This document shows positions 39,546 to 47,901 of a DNA stretch of 64,000 bases, in pieces. The stretch is taken from positions 434,001-498,000 of the forward strand of contig JACJYN010000002.1 in NCBI GenBank assembly GCA_020636095.1. Direction: 5' to 3'. The first letter of the stretch is position 1, and the number at the start of each line of letters is the position of its first letter. The notes below the pieces were generated by a model. The model ran no database searches, was not told the origin of the DNA, and saw only the letters and a program-made list of their open reading frames with translations. The position numbers and the translations under genes were made by a program. This DNA comes from Lewinellaceae bacterium. Its GTDB lineage: Bacteria; Bacteroidota; Bacteroidia; Chitinophagales; Saprospiraceae.

Positions 39546-39724
39546 GGCTGCGAATTCGTTTTCCCGTTACGCGGAAGGACCGTCTGCCTTCCCACTTCCG
39601 ACTTCCGACTTTTGCCCAACACTGGAACGGCAGCCTCTTTTAAAAAAGCCTCTTGATTTTTAGTAATTTGCGAATGGCGAACACCGAATTCCGAACCCTC
39701 CCTTCCTTCCGTTTAATAAAAAGA

Positions 39725-40444
39725 TCAGGCAATGGCGTGCGAAGTCAGCCGGCTTTTCACTTTCAGGATTTGTCGGACTTCCTCCAACTCTACATCATAG
39801 GGTTTGTAGACATCCCCATTGTCCGAGATGAGGCGGAGGCGGGCCACTTCGTTGCCCTCGCGCACCTGCTGAATGCGCTTGGCGACCACAGCGTCGGTTA
39901 CGATGACGTATACGTGGTTATCCCGCAGGGGGGTGCCTCGTTCAATAGGTTCACAAACGACCACGTCGCCATTGGTGATCGTGGGCAGCATGCTGTCGCC
40001 ATTGATTTCGAAAGCGACCAGTTCTCCTTCCAGGCCGGGGATGGAAAATTTCTGCAGGTTGTCCAGAAATTCGCGGTCCTGATGCTCCAGGGCATAACCG
40101 GCCATGGCCCTTTCCGGAACGAGCATGATATTCTCCCGCCCGCCCCGTTGCCGGTCATGGATAGACCGGACGGGAATCTCCCCTTCGATTCCGTAGCCTT
40201 CCAGGAACATATCATCATCGATGCCAAAAACGAAATTGGCATTGATACCATACGTTTCAAACAAGCTGGTGAGTTGGTCCACGGTGATATTGCGCTGCCC
40301 CTTGAGAATGCTGTTAATCACGTGGTTGTAGGTCCCCAGCTTTTTGGCGATGTCCGACTTGCCCTTGATAAAGTTGTTTCTTTCCAACTCCTGGAAGACT
40401 TTTCTAAAGCGCTCGTTTACAATGTTTTCTGAAAAATTTCCCAT
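39725..40444 (-). CDS. HTH transcriptional repressor with S24 peptidase-like domain
   Basis: 239 residues from ATG 40444 (MGNFSENIVNERFRKVFQEL). The N-terminal helix-turn-helix is XRE-like (GKSDIAKKLGTYNHVINSILKGQRNITVDQLTSLF). The C-terminal S24/LexA-like domain contains the serine region FEINGDSMLPTITNGDVVVCEPI and a lysine region TDAVVAKRIQQV, consistent with a Ser-Lys dyad. Such proteins are LexA/CI-type repressors that may self-cleave. An upstream start at 40510 would begin inside the divergent promoter and is unlikely. It is divergent from the glucosaminidase gene, with a palindrome between them that is probably its own operator. Confidence 0.85.
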   Translation of the reverse strand: MGNFSENIVNERFRKVFQELERNNFIKGKSDIAKKLGTYNHVINSILKGQRNITVDQLTSLFETYGINANFVFGIDDDMFLEGYGIEGEIPVRSIHDRQRGGRENIMLVPERAMAGYALEHQDREFLDNLQKFSIPGLEGELVAFEINGDSMLPTITNGDVVVCEPIERGTPLRDNHVYVIVTDAVVAKRIQQVREGNEVARLRLISDNGDVYKPYDVELEEVRQILKVKSRLTSHAIA

Positions 40445-40465
40445 TTTTTCAATAAAATGTTTTAA

Positions 40466-40503
40466 AAAAAGTTGACATAAAGCAACTTTTTGTTTTATAT
40501 TTG
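40466..40503 (+). promoter_or_regulatory. divergent promoter with palindromic operator
   Basis: AAAAAGTTG (40466-40474) and CAACTTTTT (40483-40491) form a perfect 9-bp palindrome around ACATAAAG. TATATTTG at 40496-40503 fits the Bacteroidota -7 box TAnnTTTG, and GTTG at 40471 is a -33-like element 21 bp before it. The palindrome thus overlaps the -33 position of the rightward promoter. It lies 22 bp upstream of the repressor start, ideal for autoregulation and control of the glucosaminidase gene. Confidence 0.6.
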
Positions 40504-40583
40504 TGGTCAACGAAAGTTATTCGCAACAAGAAAATGCAATTTCACGGCTAAAGATACAAAAAGTTTCTTAAAACAGAAAGCTT

Positions 40584-41387
40584 ATGCGCACAGATCGACC
40601 CAATAATGTAGGGATACGCCAGGAAAGAAAACAAAACGGGCATCCTTCCCGCCAGGAATGGCAAATCCGGCGTGGCAGCAAAGGCAACTTCCTGGCTGAT
40701 ATCACCCTCGGAGATATACTCCACAAGCTTTGGGTGGGCGCCAGTAAACTGTGGGTCGCCCTCCGGTACCAGTTTCACCGCCTTACCGCCGGGGCCTTCA
40801 GCAATATCCGTTTACCCTGGTATAAGATCGCCCTGGTAGCGATCGTCCTGCTCATTGTTACCAAAAAGGACATACAGTTCTCCATCAATATGAAAGCGCC
40901 CCTTTCTGCCCTTTCCTCCGGCGGAGAAAGCGGTAGCCAAATGAGCCTGGCGCAGCCCATCGCACTTTGGCAGCAGGAAAACGGGCCTGCCGGTTATCAG
41001 ATCGACGAGCAAAAAGCGCAGGCTTACATCAAACGCTTTAGCAAAGTGGCCGCCTCCGAAATGGAAAAATTCGGCATCCCGGCCAGCGTGAAAATGGCTC
41101 AGGCCCTGCTCGAAAGTGCAGCCGGAGAACATCCGCGGGCCCGGCAGGCCAACAACCATTTCGGCCTGCCCCTGGACGGACAGCATTACGACAGCGCCTG
41201 GGAAAACTGGCGGAGCCACAGCCTGTTGCTCCAGCGTGAATACCCGAGCTTGTTTCAGGCCGAATCCGACTATAAGCAATGGGCCAGGGCCCTGGAAAAA
41301 TCAGCCTATAGCAACGACCGCCACTACGGTGATAAGCTGATTGAACTCATTGATAAATTCCAGCTCTACCATCTGGATCAGTTCTGA
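40584..41387 (+). CDS. membrane-anchored glucosaminidase (GH73-like)
   Basis: 267 residues. A basic N-terminal cytoplasmic part is followed by one transmembrane segment (about 80-93, YKIALVAIVLLIV) and a periplasmic glucosaminidase domain (about 140-265). The proposed catalytic glutamate E177 lies in SVKMAQALLESAAGEHPRA, followed by NNHFGLP and typical SYxxW-like elements (YKQWARALEKSAYSNDRHYG). Enzymes of this type cleave peptidoglycan glycan strands during growth or separation. Its promoter carries the presumed operator of the divergent repressor, and a terminator follows at 41437. Confidence 0.85.
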   Translation: MRTDRPNNVGIRQERKQNGHPSRQEWQIRRGSKGNFLADITLGDILHKLWVGASKLWVALRYQFHRLTAGAFSNIRLPWYKIALVAIVLLIVTKKDIQFSINMKAPLSALSSGGESGSQMSLAQPIALWQQENGPAGYQIDEQKAQAYIKRFSKVAASEMEKFGIPASVKMAQALLESAAGEHPRARQANNHFGLPLDGQHYDSAWENWRSHSLLLQREYPSLFQAESDYKQWARALEKSAYSNDRHYGDKLIELIDKFQLYHLDQF

Positions 41388-41436
41388 TCGTATCAATTCT
41401 TTCTCTCCTATAAGTGGTTTTCTCATGATTGTACCG

Positions 41437-41466
41437 AGGCCGTCTTGTTTTCACACAGGACGGCCT
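41437..41466 (+). terminator. terminator hairpin after the glucosaminidase gene
   Basis: AGGCCGTC (41437-41444) pairs perfectly with GACGGCCT (41459-41466), followed by TGCTTTGGTTGT. It lies 50 bp past the stop codon. Confidence 0.6.
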
Positions 41467-41605
41467 TGCTTTGGTTGTATTGTCGCCTTCCAAACCAAAG
41501 GCCCGGTGCACTAAGGAAATAAAAATTACCGGTAAAAACATTGTGCTGCCTGCCAGCGTTGGAACTACTAATGCTGTTTTCTCCCTTTTACAAAATTATC
41601 TCACG

Positions 41606-43942
41606 ATGAGCCAGCCGCCGAGTTTCCACTACAGTTATTCCCCGGGCGTACAGAGCCTGATCCCTTTACTGTACGTAGCCTGGGCAGACCGGGTGCTGAC
41701 GCCAACCGAGATTAACTTCCTGAAGAAAAAGGCCAGCCTGGCCGATTTTCTTACTGAGGAGGATAAAAAGGTGCTCCTGCAATGGGCCAACCCCAAACGG
41801 CCTCCTTCCCCTCTTTTGTTTAAATACTGGGAGATAGAGCTACGCCAGGCCGCCGCCAGGATTCCCGCAGAACCGCCCCCCTCGCTTGCCAGCCTGGGCA
41901 TCGCCATGGCGGAACAGGCTGCCAAAGAAAACCAAACCGAACCGGTAAAAAACTGGGGCTCACCGGAATTTCAGGCGCAGTTGAAGGAACTGGAGGAAAA
42001 CCTGGGGAGTATCAACATTGAAACCTACCGCTGGATTTTCCCGGACGCCGCTAAAAAGCCACAACGACAGGCCGAACAGCGCAAAGCCGGTTTTTTGCCA
42101 TCGGAAATGACAGCTTATCTCGATGGGCAACATGCCGGGCTCCGAAAAAAAATGCGCATTTTAATGCGCGATCCTGCCTTCCAAAACCCGGCGGCCTGGA
42201 ATAAGGAAAGTTACCGGCAGCAGGTTCTGCAATGGGTAGCCCTGTTGGCCGAACAGGGGCTGGGCGCCGTGGCTTTTCCATCCCAATACGGTGGCCAGAA
42301 CGATATGTCCGCCTACGCAACGGTTTTCGAAATGCTGGGTTACCACGACCTCAGCCTGGCCATCAAGTTCGGCGTACAATTTGGTTTGTTCGGCGGCAGT
42401 GTCCAACAACTGGGCACCCAACGGCACCATGAGCGCTACCTGGCAGCTATCGGCAAAGGGGAACTCCTGGGTTGCTTCGCCATGACCGAAACCGGGCACG
42501 GCTCCAATGTTCGCGGCTTGGAGACTACCGCTGTTTACCTACCTGAATCCCGGGAATTCATCATCCATACCCCCAGCCGGGAAGCTGGAAAGGAATACAT
42601 CGGCAATGCGCTGCACGCCCGCATGGCCACTGTTTTTGCTCAGCTGATCGTACGGGGAGAAAACCATGGGGTACATGCTATTCTGGTGCCTTTACGCGAT
42701 GAGGAAGGAAGTTTGCGGCCCGGCATAGAAGTAGAAGATTGCGGCTACAAGATGGGGCTCAATGGTGTAGACAACGGCCGAATCTGGTTCGACGAAGTCC
42801 GGGCGCCGCTGGAAAACCTGCTGAACCGCTTTGGCGATGTCAGCCCGGACGGCATTTACAGCAGCCCCATCGACAGCCCATCCCGCCGCTTTTTCACCAT
42901 GCTGGGCACCCTGGTGGGCGGCCGGGTTTGCGTACCCAGGGCCGGGCTGAGCGCCGCTAAGGTAGGGCTCAGCATTGCCGTTCAATACGCCCTGAAAAGA
43001 AGGCAGTTCTCCCCCAGCTTTCACGAGCCGGAGGTACTGCTGCTCGATTATCCCAGCCACCAACGCCGGTTGATGCCGCTGCTGGCCAAGGCCTACGCCC
43101 TGCACTTTGCCCTCCTGTACCTTAGCCAGCGCTACACCCAACACAGCGATGATGATATTCGGGAGGTGGAAACCATGGCGGCGGCACTCAAGGCCTACAG
43201 CACCTGGTACACTACCGCTTCCCTCCAGGAATGCCGGGAAGCCTGCGGGGGCAAAGGCTATCTTTCTGAAAACCGTTTGGACAGCCTGAAGGCCGACACC
43301 GATGTATTTACCACTTTTGAAGGAGATAATACGGTGCTAATGCAGCTCGTGGCCAAAGGCGTACTTTCCGAGTTCCGCAAGGAGTTCTACGAAGAAGGCA
43401 ATGTCGCTGTTCTCCGCTACCTCACCGGCCGGGTTTCCACCGCTATTTCCGAACTCAACCCGATCACCATCCGCAATACAAGCCGCCCCCACCTGCTCGA
43501 CTCCGATTTTCACCTCAATGCTTTTCGCTTCAGAGAGCGGCGGCTGCTGCAATCGCTGGCCCAGCGCATTCGAGGCTCGATCAAGGAGGGCGCCAGCGCC
43601 AATGAAGCCGCCATGAAGTGCCAGACGCACATGATCGCTCTGGCCGAGGCCTACGCCGAACGCCTCACCCTGGAGCAATTTACCCAGGCCGTCAGTAATG
43701 CCGGAGACGAATCCGTCCAATTCGCCTTGCAGCGTTTGTGCCAACTTTACGCCCTGCACACGATCGAACAACACAAGGGGTGGTATCTGGAAAACGATTA
43801 CCTGGCGGGGGTGAAAAGCAAAGCCATCCGCCGGCTGGTTGAAGAATATTGCACCCTGGTGCGGCAGGATGCCAGCGCTCTGGTGGAAGCCTTCGCCATT
43901 CCACCCGAAAGTATCAGGGCGGAGGTGATTTCCCATACTTAA
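41606..43942 (+). CDS. acyl-CoA oxidase/dehydrogenase-like flavoprotein
   Basis: 778 residues from ATG 41606. The upstream frame to 41429 covers the terminator hairpin and was dropped. An N-terminal extension of about 170 residues (PLLYVAWADRVLTPTEINFLKKKA, tellurite-resistance-TerB-like in feel) precedes the fold. The acyl-CoA oxidase fold has the FAD/substrate motif CFAMTETGHGSNVRGLETTA and the C-terminal ECREACGGKGYLSENRLDSLKADTDVFTTFEGDNTVLMQLVAKG. The glutamate in TFEGDNTV is the usual catalytic base. Larger size and that motif favour the peroxisomal-oxidase-like branch over simple dehydrogenases. The role is probably fatty-acid beta-oxidation; an oxidase activity is inferred. Confidence 0.85.
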   Translation: MSQPPSFHYSYSPGVQSLIPLLYVAWADRVLTPTEINFLKKKASLADFLTEEDKKVLLQWANPKRPPSPLLFKYWEIELRQAAARIPAEPPPSLASLGIAMAEQAAKENQTEPVKNWGSPEFQAQLKELEENLGSINIETYRWIFPDAAKKPQRQAEQRKAGFLPSEMTAYLDGQHAGLRKKMRILMRDPAFQNPAAWNKESYRQQVLQWVALLAEQGLGAVAFPSQYGGQNDMSAYATVFEMLGYHDLSLAIKFGVQFGLFGGSVQQLGTQRHHERYLAAIGKGELLGCFAMTETGHGSNVRGLETTAVYLPESREFIIHTPSREAGKEYIGNALHARMATVFAQLIVRGENHGVHAILVPLRDEEGSLRPGIEVEDCGYKMGLNGVDNGRIWFDEVRAPLENLLNRFGDVSPDGIYSSPIDSPSRRFFTMLGTLVGGRVCVPRAGLSAAKVGLSIAVQYALKRRQFSPSFHEPEVLLLDYPSHQRRLMPLLAKAYALHFALLYLSQRYTQHSDDDIREVETMAAALKAYSTWYTTASLQECREACGGKGYLSENRLDSLKADTDVFTTFEGDNTVLMQLVAKGVLSEFRKEFYEEGNVAVLRYLTGRVSTAISELNPITIRNTSRPHLLDSDFHLNAFRFRERRLLQSLAQRIRGSIKEGASANEAAMKCQTHMIALAEAYAERLTLEQFTQAVSNAGDESVQFALQRLCQLYALHTIEQHKGWYLENDYLAGVKSKAIRRLVEEYCTLVRQDASALVEAFAIPPESIRAEVISHT

Positions 43943-44085
43943 CGGCCATTTTGTCTAAGAAATCACCTATTCTGCCGATGGGGACAGTATTTCGCCCCAC
44001 CGTACAACATTAAATACGGCCAAAAGCCGTTATTACATTTTACATCTGGTTAAAGAACCTGGGAGAACCTTAAATCACCGGAATC

Positions 44086-45201
44086 ATGAGGAACATTTTC
44101 GTAAATGCCCTGGTCGCATTGATTAGCAGTTCATTTTCTTTTTTTCTGTTTCAGCATTACTACCAACCGCCGGCGCTCGTTTCGGAGCCAAGCCAGCCGG
44201 CACGCCTGATTGACCATGAAGAAACCCCGGTCAACACCAATCCAAGAACCTGGACACAGTTGCCGCCCGCTGATTTTGTCGCCACCTCCAAACTGGTCAC
44301 CGATGCGGTGGTGAATATCAATACCCTTAGCGCCAGCGGCTACCGCATTTCTTCCGGCTCCGGGGTCATCATTTCCTCGGATGGATACATTATCACCAAT
44401 CATCACGTTGCCGAGGATGGATCTACTTATGAGATCACCCTTTACAACAAACGCAAGCTGGAAGCCGAACTGATGGGCTCTGACCCCACCACTGACCTGG
44501 CGCTGCTCAAAGTAGACGCGCGCAACCTGCGCCCCCTGGCCTACGGGGATTCTGAAAAGGTGGAAGTTGGGCAGTGGGTCATGGCGGTGGGCAACCCCTT
44601 TAACCTTTCCTCTACCGTCACGGCCGGCATCATCAGCGCCAAAGCCCGCAACATCAATATCCTCAGGGGTTCTTATGCGATCGAATCTTTCATCCAGACC
44701 GATGCGGTGGTCAACCCCGGCAATAGCGGCGGAGCCCTGGTCAATGAACAAGGCGAACTGATCGGTATCAATACCGCTATCATCAGCGAGTCAGGGGGCT
44801 ATGAGGGCTATTCCTTTGCCATCCCGTCCAACCTGGTCCGCAAGGTCATCCGCGATATTCGGGAATTCGGGGAAGTACAGCGGGCCGTCCTGGGAGTAGG
44901 CATCTCTGAAGTGACGGACGATATAGCCGCCCGGCTCGTCCTTCCGGTGGTTGCCGGCGTGTATATCACCAATGTGAGTGGGGAGAGCAGCGCTGCCGAG
45001 GCTGGGCTGCGTTCCGGCGATGTGATCATCAGTATCAACGGCGTCAAGACCAATTCCGTGCCCGAAATGCAGGAACAGGTGGCCCTGTTCCGCCCTGGCG
45101 ACCGCATCAGCCTGGAGTTCTACCGGGAAGGCCGGAAATACCGGCGGGACAACGTCACCCTCAAAAGCCTGGAGCGGCCGGCTGCTTCGTCGAGACAATA
45201 A
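44086..45201 (+). CDS. HtrA/DegP-like serine protease with one PDZ domain
   Basis: 371 residues. An N-terminal signal anchor (VALISSSFSFFLF) is followed by a trypsin-like S1C domain with catalytic triad H107 (IITNHHVAED), D137 (TTDLALLKVD) and S214 (NPGNSGGALVNEQG). A single PDZ domain occupies about residues 275-365 (GVYITNVSGESSAAEAGLRSGDVIISINGVKT). Such proteases degrade misfolded envelope proteins. It is convergent with manA, with the stops 1 bp apart, so each gene may affect the other's transcript end. Confidence 0.92.
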   Translation: MRNIFVNALVALISSSFSFFLFQHYYQPPALVSEPSQPARLIDHEETPVNTNPRTWTQLPPADFVATSKLVTDAVVNINTLSASGYRISSGSGVIISSDGYIITNHHVAEDGSTYEITLYNKRKLEAELMGSDPTTDLALLKVDARNLRPLAYGDSEKVEVGQWVMAVGNPFNLSSTVTAGIISAKARNINILRGSYAIESFIQTDAVVNPGNSGGALVNEQGELIGINTAIISESGGYEGYSFAIPSNLVRKVIRDIREFGEVQRAVLGVGISEVTDDIAARLVLPVVAGVYITNVSGESSAAEAGLRSGDVIISINGVKTNSVPEMQEQVALFRPGDRISLEFYREGRKYRRDNVTLKSLERPAASSRQ

Positions 45202-45202
45202 A

Positions 45203-46420
45203 TTAGGGCGTCAACGCCTTAAATAGCAGGCTTTTTCCTTTGCTCCGCAGAACATATTCGCTGCCGGCAGGAACGAAAAAGGCATCGCCTCTGGAATAGG
45301 TGCGTCCGCCGCTTTCCAGGCTTACTTCCCCCTCAATGATCAGCACGATCTCCGCTCCTTCCGTGGCGGGCGCCTGATAATGCTGCCCTTCCGAGAGCTG
45401 GATGCGGTTGAGCTGAAAGTCCGGAGCGGGAGTGCGATAGGCCCATTCGGTTTCAGAAACCGGATCGCCCTTGAGTAGCTGAGGCTCTACCGGCTCGAAA
45501 ACCAGGTGCTCCAGCAATTCCGGAACATCTACATGTTTTACCGTCAGGCCACCGCGGAAAACGTTGTCCGAATTGGCCATCAGTTCAACATTTACCCCCT
45601 CCAGATAGGCATGGGGAATGCCGGCGCCCTGATAAATGCCTTCTCCCGGCATAACTTTTACCAGATTGAAAAAGAAAATGGAAAAGACGCCCCGGTCGTA
45701 ATGCCCGCCGTCCAGCCTGTGGTGATCGAAGGCCTGCATGGCCCAGTATTCCGGCTGGCGCTTATCCAGCTTACCGCTTTCCGCCAGTGGGCGCAGGCGC
45801 TGCTCCATAGGCTGAAGTATGCGATCTACCTCCGCCTGAGGCATCTCCATCACGGCTTTGTACAACTGAAAAATGTTTCGATTCGCAAAGTGAGGCAACA
45901 AGCTGCTGAACTCCGGCACGGCTCTGAGGCAACGCTCCAGCGCTTCTTGATTTTTAAAGCCATGGAGCAACCAAAACTCCGTGAGGGCCGCCATCACCTC
46001 CGGCTTGTGGTTGTCGTCCTTAAAGTTCCGGTTCGGTGCATCAAGGGGGATGCCCTGTTCATTTTCCCGCCGGAAGCCGGCTTCCGCCTGTGTTTTAGTG
46101 GGGTGGGATTGAATGGATAACATCTGCCGGACGTCCAGCACTTTGAACAAATAGGGCAATTTGCCGCCGAAGTTTTGCTGTACGGCCTTGCCCAGCCAAT
46201 TGGGGTGTTCTTCCAGCAGTTTGGGCAGTGGTTCGAACTGGCCGTTTGTTTGTATCATTCCCGGGCCGCGATCATGAGCCCCCATCCATAACTCGGCAAA
46301 AGGTTGCTGCTCCTGATTGTCAATGCCCAGTAGCTCGGGCAAGTACGTGAACCCGCCCCAGGCGTAGTGCTGAATGGCGCCCTGTAGCGGGAATATCTGT
46401 GGTTGCTTCACTTTGATCAT
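45203..46420 (-). CDS. manA: mannose-6-phosphate isomerase, class I
   Basis: 405 residues. A zinc enzyme interconverting mannose 6-phosphate and fructose 6-phosphate. Ligand motifs are visible: Q104/H106 in MLSIQSHPTKTQAEAGF, E141 in DDNHKPEVMAALTEFW, and the histidine of GAGIPHAYLEGVNVELMANSDNVFRGGLTVKHVD. The start MIKVKQPQIFPLQGAIQHYAWGG is typical. Intact and normal in length. It feeds GDP-mannose synthesis, which may connect to the glycosyltransferase operon at 47.9-51.8 kb. Confidence 0.95.
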   Translation of the reverse strand: MIKVKQPQIFPLQGAIQHYAWGGFTYLPELLGIDNQEQQPFAELWMGAHDRGPGMIQTNGQFEPLPKLLEEHPNWLGKAVQQNFGGKLPYLFKVLDVRQMLSIQSHPTKTQAEAGFRRENEQGIPLDAPNRNFKDDNHKPEVMAALTEFWLLHGFKNQEALERCLRAVPEFSSLLPHFANRNIFQLYKAVMEMPQAEVDRILQPMEQRLRPLAESGKLDKRQPEYWAMQAFDHHRLDGGHYDRGVFSIFFFNLVKVMPGEGIYQGAGIPHAYLEGVNVELMANSDNVFRGGLTVKHVDVPELLEHLVFEPVEPQLLKGDPVSETEWAYRTPAPDFQLNRIQLSEGQHYQAPATEGAEIVLIIEGEVSLESGGRTYSRGDAFFVPAGSEYVLRSKGKSLLFKALTP

Positions 46421-46441
46421 TTTGCGCGTGGAATTTCTGGT

Positions 46442-46461
46442 TTTTTATTTTAAAATAAAAA
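46442..46461. promoter_or_regulatory. AT-only palindrome upstream of manA
   Basis: TTTTTATTTTAAAATAAAAA is a perfect 20-bp palindrome 21 bp before the manA start codon. It could be a promoter/operator or a leader hairpin; nothing decides between these. Confidence 0.35.
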
Positions 46462-46606
46462 CTTTTGAGGTAATGCCATAGGGAAGATTGTACGGAAAAG
46501 AGGGGAAGAGGGTTTCGGCCCGCCTGTAGCATGTGTTCAAAATTCAATCAATGGCTTCACACTCTTACCGTAACCTTTATCACTGACGGCCTCCCTCCTA
46601 CTCGCT

Positions 46607-46614
46607 TATCTTTG
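46607..46614 (+). promoter_or_regulatory. candidate -7 box of the rhodanese gene
   Basis: TATCTTTG matches TAnnTTTG, 38 bp upstream of the start codon at 46652. The -33 element is weak. Confidence 0.4.
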
Positions 46615-46651
46615 CCTCATTATTGTTTCCTTGTCTAATAACTAAAAAAAC

Positions 46652-46972
46652 ATGTTTGGAATTATGCAGAAGATATTTGGAGGCAGCGCCGCTGCTGTCG
46701 ATATGAAAGCCCTGATCGCCAACGGAGCCAGGATAATTGATGTGAGAACGCCGGGGGAATTCGCCCAGGGATACGCCGAAGGCGCCGTCAATATACCGTT
46801 GCAGGACCTGCAGCGCCATTTGCCGAAATTAAAGCAACTGGGTGTGCCGGTCATAGCCTACTGCCGCTCGGGCAACCGCAGTGGTATTGCGGCACAGATC
46901 CTCAAGTCTAATGGAGTCGAAGCTTACAATGCGGGGAGTTTGGGGCAGATGAATGCTTTCCTGAAAGGATAA
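46652..46972 (+). CDS. rhodanese-like domain protein
   Basis: 106 residues, a single rhodanese domain. ARIIDVRTPGEFAQGYAEGAVNIPL is the conserved first half and C71 in VIAYCRSGNRSGIAA is the active-site persulfide cysteine with its loop. Probably a cytoplasmic sulfur-transfer protein; the partner is unknown. It is a lone gene with a TAnnTTTG box upstream. Confidence 0.9.
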   Translation: MFGIMQKIFGGSAAAVDMKALIANGARIIDVRTPGEFAQGYAEGAVNIPLQDLQRHLPKLKQLGVPVIAYCRSGNRSGIAAQILKSNGVEAYNAGSLGQMNAFLKG

Positions 46973-47071
46973 ACCTTTTGTCGGTTACTGGTTGCCCGGG
47001 CCCAGGCGGGCTTTTTCGGCAACCAGTAACCCACACACACAATGTTCGAAATATTTTTAGAACAACTGCTT

Positions 47072-47235
47072 AGAGCTTGTCCAAAATTCAACAATCGGCC
47101 TGCAAACGTCCCTTTTTCGCTTATATTTCGTTGCGGAACCAGGCTTGATAGCGCTGCTATCATCCTGAACCCGCGCCTCATCTAAGCAAAAAATGAACTA
47201 TTTTCGGCTTGAAGGCCGAAATTTGGACAAGCTCT
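47072..47235. repeat. hairpin element with AGAGC...GCTCT ends
   Basis: AGAGCTTGTCCAAAATTC (47072-47089) pairs with 47218-47235 at 17 of 18 positions. The interior has GGCCTGCAAACGT, a central ATAGCGCTGCTAT palindrome and ACTATTTTCGGC, paralleling the element at 31891. It lies between two convergent genes and has no ORF of its own. Confidence 0.7.
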
Positions 47236-47237
47236 TA

Positions 47238-47576
47238 TTACTCGGACCAAACGGCAAGTTCATTTCCGGCAGGGTCCATAAAATGAAACCGGCGCCCTCC
47301 TGGAAAAGAAAAAATATCTTTTGTTATTTCCCCCCCAGCCTTCAAGATTTTTGCTTTGATACTGGCAAGGTCCTGATGATACAGGATAACCAGGGCTCCG
47401 TTTACAATTTCCTCCTCTGTTTTTTCAAATCCTCCATTCAGGCCACCCTCAGAAAATGATACGTAGCCAGGGCCGTAATCTGTGAAAACCCAGCCAAAAG
47501 ACTGGTGGTAGAATTTCTTTATTGCTTCTAGGTCATTCGCCTTGAACTCGACATAATCGATGTGATTGTTCTTCAT
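47238..47576 (-). CDS. VOC-family (glyoxalase/bleomycin-resistance-like) protein
   Basis: 112 residues. The fold is recognised from HIDYVEFKANDLEAIKKFYHQSFGWVFTDYGPGYVSF and the ending GRRFHFMDPAGNELAVWSE. The putative metal ligands include H6 and the terminal glutamate region. The substrate is unknown. The stop codon nearly touches the hairpin element at 47235. Confidence 0.88.
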   Translation of the reverse strand: MKNNHIDYVEFKANDLEAIKKFYHQSFGWVFTDYGPGYVSFSEGGLNGGFEKTEEEIVNGALVILYHQDLASIKAKILKAGGEITKDIFSFPGGRRFHFMDPAGNELAVWSE

Positions 47577-47901
47577 GCTCTTTTTTTTATTGAAGGCTTT
47601 ACGCCGCCCAACCTATTCAATTATTAAAGTGTGTTCAAATTTAGATAAAATCGCAACTATTTAGGTGTTTCGGTTTTATGGTGTCCCGGTGTTGCGGCCG
47701 GAGGCTCACCGAGGCGCTGCAACTGCCTGGCCACAAAACCATAATGCCAAAATACCATAATACCTAAATAGTTACATAAAATCTGTCAATTATTGGGATA
47801 GTTCAAATGCCCGTGTCTTCTGAAAAACGCCCCTTTATTTTCAAGAACTTGCGAACAGCGAACAGCGAACAGCGAACAGGCGAATTGCAAACAGCCCCCG
47901 A
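47577..47901. repeat. gene-free stretch with imperfect palindrome
   Basis: GCAACTATTTAGGT (47653-47666) pairs with ACCTAAATAGTTAC (47762-47775) with one mismatch. The interior has partial complementarity (GGTTTTATGG with CCATAATGCC / CCATAAT). A GCGAACA tandem (about 47855-47880) follows. No gene is visible. Confidence 0.5.

Larger units (their letters stand above)
38432..39724. other. 1.3-kb intergenic region, repeats and hairpins, no clear gene
   Basis: I see no supported gene. The first 500 bp presumably carry the promoter of the large minus-strand gene; a minus-strand TATATTTG match lies near 38898-38905. Next come a GAGGAGT-type tandem tract (38975-39062) and a block of short GC-rich hairpins (39100-39545). 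The last part resembles degenerate GCGAAC-containing filler also seen near 47860. Confidence 0.5.
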
